From: Sphingomonas sp.
GTDB lineage: Bacteria; Pseudomonadota; Alphaproteobacteria; Sphingomonadales; Sphingomonadaceae
Length of the DNA: 9,418 nt
Reading direction: 5' to 3'
Assembly (NCBI GenBank): GCA_019747165.1
Contig: JAIERC010000516.1
Span: forward strand, 1 to 9,418
In this document: in pieces, positions 6,508 to 9,418 of the stretch
Position numbering within the stretch: the first letter of the stretch is position 1
Layout of the letters: each line of letters opens with the position of its first letter
The notes under the pieces: model-generated
The model's input: the letters and a program-made list of their open reading frames with translations, nothing else
Database searches by the model: none
Told to the model about the DNA's origin: nothing
Program-made: the position numbers and the translations under genes

Positions 6508-8544
6508 TCATTTTCCTTGTCTTGCCACCAGCGCCTCAAGCGCCGCTATGTCGAGCGGCTCAGCGCACAGGAAGCCTTGATAATATTGGCAGCCTTCCTT
6601 GGCGAGCAGGTCCAATTGTTCCTCGGTCTCCACGCCTTCGGCGATTACCGACAGGCCGAGCGACCGTGCCATGTCGATCACGCCGCGCACGACGATCCGG
6701 TCGCGGGTCGATCCGGCAATATCCTGTGCCAGCTTCTTGTCGATTTTGAGGTAATCGAGCGGCAGCGCCTTTAGATAGGCAAGGCTCGAATAGCCCGTCC
6801 CGAAATCATCGATCGCCACCCGGCAGCCCGCGCTGCGCAGCGTCGCCAGCAGCATCGCGGCCATGCCTAAATCCTCGATCAGCCCGCTTTCGGTGATCTC
6901 CACCGTCAGCCGCGCGCGCGGAAACCCGCTGCTGTCGACCCGGTCGAGAAAGATATCTGCAAAGCCCGGTCGGGCGATATCCGCCGCTGTCAGGTTGAGC
7001 GACAGCCGCAGCCGCCCGAGGCTCGCCGGCCAGGCGGCGGAACGGGCGAGAACGATACGCTGGATATGATCGGACAGGCCGATAACGAGATCAGCGCGAT
7101 CGGCTGCGGCGAATAATGTCTCGGCCCCCAAAGCGCCCATCACCGGATGATCCCAACGCGCCAACGCTTCCACACCGGTGATGTCGCCGGTCGCAATTGC
7201 CACCTGGGGCTGGAACACAATGTCGATTTCGCCCTGATCCATCGCCCGCCGAAGATCGACCGCCAGCTTATCGATTGGCGCGCCTTCCTGGCCCTCACGG
7301 CGCGCCGTCTGGATCGTCAGACTATCTGACGCCTTGGCCTCGGCCAACGCCTCACTCGCGCGGCGCAGCAACATGCCAGTCGTGTCTCCCTCCTCTGCCG
7401 GGGCAATCCCGATCCGGCAGCCTAGCACCGCCACCGCGCCACCCGTAACGAAGGGACGGGACAGCGCCTCCGCAATCCGGCCGGCGACAAGTTCAACCCG
7501 CGCTGCGCCTTCAGCCGCCGCGACTAGAAATTCAGATCCCCCCAGCCGCGCGACAATCGCAGCGCGACCCAGCAGTTCAGCGGCAATTTCGTCGATCCGC
7601 TTTTGGGCGGTGCGCAAAAGCGCATCACCCGCGCTGCGGCCATAGGCACTGTTGACGATGTCGAACCGGTTGAGCGCAATCAGCATCGCTTGCACCGGCG
7701 GGTCGCTGGGATCAGCAAGTTTGCGGTCGAGCCAGCGCCGCGCACTCGCCGCATCGCGCACCCCCGATAACGCCTCACGCAGCACATTTGTCGGATCGGG
7801 AATCGACGTAAGCCGTTCGATCACGGCATCGATATGGCCAGTTTCGGGATCGATCGTCAGGTGCTGAACCATCCGACCCAGCCCGGCAATATCATGCGCA
7901 AAGGCGGTGGCTGCACCGGTTTCCAGCAGCCGCCGCAGCGCGCGGAGGGCGATCGGGCGATCAGTCGGCGCAAGCTGCCGCAACAGGCCAAGCGCAGAAG
8001 GGCTTTCGCCCGCGACGAGCAAATCAGCAAAGGCTGGGGTCAACAGCACGGCCCGTTCGTGCCGGTCAAATCGCCAGCCGAGCGGTTCGGTCGATCCCCC
8101 CTTGGGGTGCCAATCGCCCGCCATGCGTTCCGCGTGCCGGGCGGCAAAGCGCAAGGTCTGGATAAATTCATGCTCGCTATGCGGGCTGGACAGAAAATGC
8201 GTGGCCCCAGCATCATATAAAGTGCCGATTTCACCCACATCGCCGCGCGAGACCAGCACGAGCAACGCCCCGCTATTGGCAGCAATCACATCGCCCAGTG
8301 CCGCCACAGCCGCCAACCCATCGCCCAGCGCGCCGCGCGCATCGATCACCGCCACCTGCGCTCCGCTCGCCAGATAGCGCCGTTCCGCCCCATCAGCGCG
8401 GCGCGCGGCAATCACTTGCCAGCCGCCGCGCGTGGCTAGCGCCGCCAGTTCATCGCGCTGGCGGAACGACAGGACAAAAAGCGCGGATGCCGCTGCCGGG
8501 CGCTGGCTGGATTCTGGATCATTGGCGGCCACGGGGCTGGTCAT
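6508..8544 (-). CDS. GGDEF/EAL c-di-GMP protein with degenerate receiver, probable phosphodiesterase
   Basis: The 678-residue product has four modules. Residues about 20-150 resemble a response-regulator receiver: an Asp (D68, VIDARGA) sits at the phospho-acceptor strand, but the expected acidic pair is not evident and the conserved Lys is replaced (FLSSP for FLTKP). Residues about 155-250 look PAS-like. The GGDEF module (about 265-400) has GGSEF at 335-339 in place of GGDEF, so cyclase activity is unlikely. The EAL module keeps the residues expected of an active c-di-GMP phosphodiesterase: EALARW at 459-464, NLT, EITE at 549-552, DDFGTGYSS from 579, K600 (LKIDKK), E636 (EGVET), then YYQGF. 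The ATG at 8544 is chosen: TAGG lies nine bases upstream, and extension to 8928 would run antisense through moaA. No membrane segments are seen, so it is probably cytoplasmic. It heads a two-gene unit with the NTF2-like gene. Confidence 0.9.
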   Translation of the reverse strand: MTSPVAANDPESSQRPAAASALFVLSFRQRDELAALATRGGWQVIAARRADGAERRYLASGAQVAVIDARGALGDGLAAVAALGDVIAANSGALLVLVSRGDVGEIGTLYDAGATHFLSSPHSEHEFIQTLRFAARHAERMAGDWHPKGGSTEPLGWRFDRHERAVLLTPAFADLLVAGESPSALGLLRQLAPTDRPIALRALRRLLETGAATAFAHDIAGLGRMVQHLTIDPETGHIDAVIERLTSIPDPTNVLREALSGVRDAASARRWLDRKLADPSDPPVQAMLIALNRFDIVNSAYGRSAGDALLRTAQKRIDEIAAELLGRAAIVARLGGSEFLVAAAEGAARVELVAGRIAEALSRPFVTGGAVAVLGCRIGIAPAEEGDTTGMLLRRASEALAEAKASDSLTIQTARREGQEGAPIDKLAVDLRRAMDQGEIDIVFQPQVAIATGDITGVEALARWDHPVMGALGAETLFAAADRADLVIGLSDHIQRIVLARSAAWPASLGRLRLSLNLTAADIARPGFADIFLDRVDSSGFPRARLTVEITESGLIEDLGMAAMLLATLRSAGCRVAIDDFGTGYSSLAYLKALPLDYLKIDKKLAQDIAGSTRDRIVVRGVIDMARSLGLSVIAEGVETEEQLDLLAKEGCQYYQGFLCAEPLDIAALEALVARQGK
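6514..6518 (-). promoter_or_regulatory. Ribosome binding site deciding the NTF2-like gene start
   Basis: AAGGA on the minus strand lies eight bases before the ATG at 6505 and only two before the ATG at 6511. It is inside the last codons of the upstream EAL gene. The spacing favours the 6505 start, which also gives a more typical signal peptide. Confidence 0.6.
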
Positions 8545-8658
8545 GCGATAAAGCCTAGCCCGCGCTGGTGACTTCGCCAATCCGCAAACGGCGCGCTGCT
8601 GTCCTGCCAATACGGTTGAGGGTTGTTTGCAGCGACGTGAAGGCTTAGCTCGTGACCG
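8545..8658. other. Divergent intergenic region between the EAL gene and moaA
   Basis: These 114 bases separate two divergently read genes and must hold their promoters. On the minus strand TTGGCG and TAGGCT are 17 bases apart just before the EAL start, a weak -35/-10 candidate that would leave almost no leader. On the plus strand TTGAGG near 8611 has no good -10 partner. I see no strong operator, terminator or structured RNA, and in particular no obvious molybdenum-cofactor riboswitch, which would normally need a longer leader. Confidence 0.4.
8639..8643 (+). promoter_or_regulatory. Shine-Dalgarno-like GAAGG upstream of moaA
   Basis: GAAGG at 8639-8643 is the best ribosome-binding sequence ahead of moaA. 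It is 15 bases from the in-frame ATG at 8659, longer than usual, but eight bases from a GTG at 8652 that is in a different frame from the MoaA body. The mismatch between best spacing and correct frame is discussed as a finding. Confidence 0.45.
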
Positions 8659-9418
8659 ATGTCCTGCGCCCCCGCCCTTGTCGACAGCTTTGGTCGCACG
8701 ATCAGCTATCTGCGGATATCGGTAACGGATCGTTGCGATCTGCGCTGCCGCTATTGCATGGCGGAGGAGATGACCTTTCTCCCCAAGGCCAAATTGCTGA
8801 GCCTGGAGGAAATCGCGCTCATCGCCGAGCGGTTTATCGCGCGGGGTGTGACCAAGATCAGGCTCAGCGGCGGCGAACCATTGGTGCGGCGCGATGTGGT
8901 GGAATTGACTCGGCGGCTCGGTCGGCATGTCGGCGCGACGACGGGTCCTCGGCTGGACGAGCTGACGATGACCACGAACGGCACCCGGCTGCGCGAATAC
9001 GCTGCCGATCTGGCGGCGGCCGGCATCCGCAGGATCAATGTCAGCCTAGATAGCCGTGATCCCGATATCTTCCGCCACATCACCCGCCACGGCGATGTCG
9101 CGCAGGTGCTGGACGGCATATCGGCGGCGAAACAAGCCGGGTTAGGAATCAAGATCAACATGGTGGCGCTGAATGGCCTGAACGAGAACGAGATCGCGCC
9201 GATGCTCGCCTGGTGCGGGGCAGAAGGCTTTGACCTGTCGTTGATCGAAACCATGCCGATGGGCGCTATTGATGAAGACCGTGCGGACCGCTTCCTGCCG
9301 CTGACCAAAGTGTTCGATGATCTTGCGGCCAAATTTGATCTTACCCGCGACGATCATCGCAGCGGCGGGCCCGCGCGCTATTGGCGGGTCGGCGGCAGCG
9401 ACGCGCGCCTTGGCCTGA
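8659..9418 (+). CDS. moaA: GTP 3',8-cyclase MoaA, 3'-truncated by window edge
   Basis: MoaA is a radical-SAM enzyme that rearranges GTP to 3',8-cyclo-dihydro-GTP, which MoaC turns into cyclic pyranopterin phosphate, the first step of molybdenum cofactor synthesis. The N-terminal radical-SAM cluster motif CxxxCxxC is present as C26, C30 and C33 (VTDRCDLRCRYCM). It is followed by RLSGGEPLVRRD (SGGEP at 70-74), TMTTNGTRL, INVSLDS, IKINMVALNGLNENE and the ETMPMG segment. All match MoaA rather than other radical-SAM families. The window ends after 253 codons; the usual length is about 330, so the second iron-sulfur cluster region and the C-terminal tail are outside. The ATG at 8659 is the first in-frame start after a TGA at 8653-8655, giving MSCAPALVDSFGRTISYLR. 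It is transcribed divergently from the EAL gene. Confidence 0.95.
   Translation, partial: MSCAPALVDSFGRTISYLRISVTDRCDLRCRYCMAEEMTFLPKAKLLSLEEIALIAERFIARGVTKIRLSGGEPLVRRDVVELTRRLGRHVGATTGPRLDELTMTTNGTRLREYAADLAAAGIRRINVSLDSRDPDIFRHITRHGDVAQVLDGISAAKQAGLGIKINMVALNGLNENEIAPMLAWCGAEGFDLSLIETMPMGAIDEDRADRFLPLTKVFDDLAAKFDLTRDDHRSGGPARYWRVGGSDARLGL

Noticed and set aside
8545..8928. N-terminal extension of the EAL protein by 128 codons from an upstream ATG
   Set aside because: It would run antisense through the first 270 bases of moaA and reads as low-complexity antisense sequence. The ATG at 8544 has a suitable ribosome site and starts the receiver-like module.
8652..9053. GTG-started frame of 133 codons overlapping moaA
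   Set aside because: It has the better-spaced ribosome site, but beyond the first codons it encodes an out-of-frame shadow of MoaA. It is kept only as evidence for the start ambiguity.
1..9418. CRISPR array, tRNA, rRNA, integrase, transposase or attachment sites
   Set aside because: No regularly spaced direct repeats, tRNA-like cloverleaf, transposase motifs or flanking direct repeats were seen by eye.

Overview
The window reads as high-GC alphaproteobacterial chromosome, most likely from the order Sphingomonadales (Sphingomonas or a relative). This placement rests on the recG / sdhE / mfd arrangement, the style of the protein sequences, and a GTCACCC…CCGGGG…CCA palindromic repeat of the type scattered through sphingomonad and other alphaproteobacterial genomes. 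It is inference from recalled patterns, not from a database search. Nothing in the window looks like a phage, plasmid, CRISPR array or insertion sequence, and there are no rRNA or tRNA genes.

Layout, left to right. (1) 1-1540, minus strand: the first 513 codons of recG, cut by the window edge. (2) 1541-1614: short divergent gap with an 8-bp inverted repeat. (3) 1615-1881, plus: sdhE, the small FAD-assembly factor for succinate dehydrogenase. (4) 1882-2000: intergenic gap almost filled by a head-to-head pair of REP-like palindromes. (5) 2001-5453, plus: complete mfd, the transcription-repair coupling factor. (6) 5525-6055, plus: a stand-alone GAF-domain protein. (7) 6068-6505, minus: a small exported NTF2/SnoaL-like (DUF4440-type) protein. 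(8) 6508-8544, minus: a four-module c-di-GMP protein (degenerate receiver, PAS-like region, degenerate GGDEF, intact EAL). Genes 7 and 8 form a tightly coupled two-gene unit read from right to left. (9) 8545-8658: divergent intergenic region. (10) 8659-9418, plus: first 253 codons of moaA, cut by the right edge.

Functionally the left half is DNA maintenance. RecG remodels stalled forks and recombination intermediates, and Mfd removes stalled RNA polymerase and recruits UvrA. The two share a homologous superfamily-2 translocase core. SdhE sits between them with no obvious functional link. The right half is signalling: a GAF sensor-like protein and a probable c-di-GMP phosphodiesterase whose gene is coupled to that of a predicted periplasmic protein. 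MoaA starts molybdenum cofactor synthesis and is an independent divergent gene.

I did not find a convincing novel multi-gene system. The points most worth a second look are the REP-like pair abutting the mfd start, the coupling of an exported NTF2-fold protein to an EAL phosphodiesterase with apparently inactive receiver and GGDEF modules, and a frame ambiguity at the moaA start.
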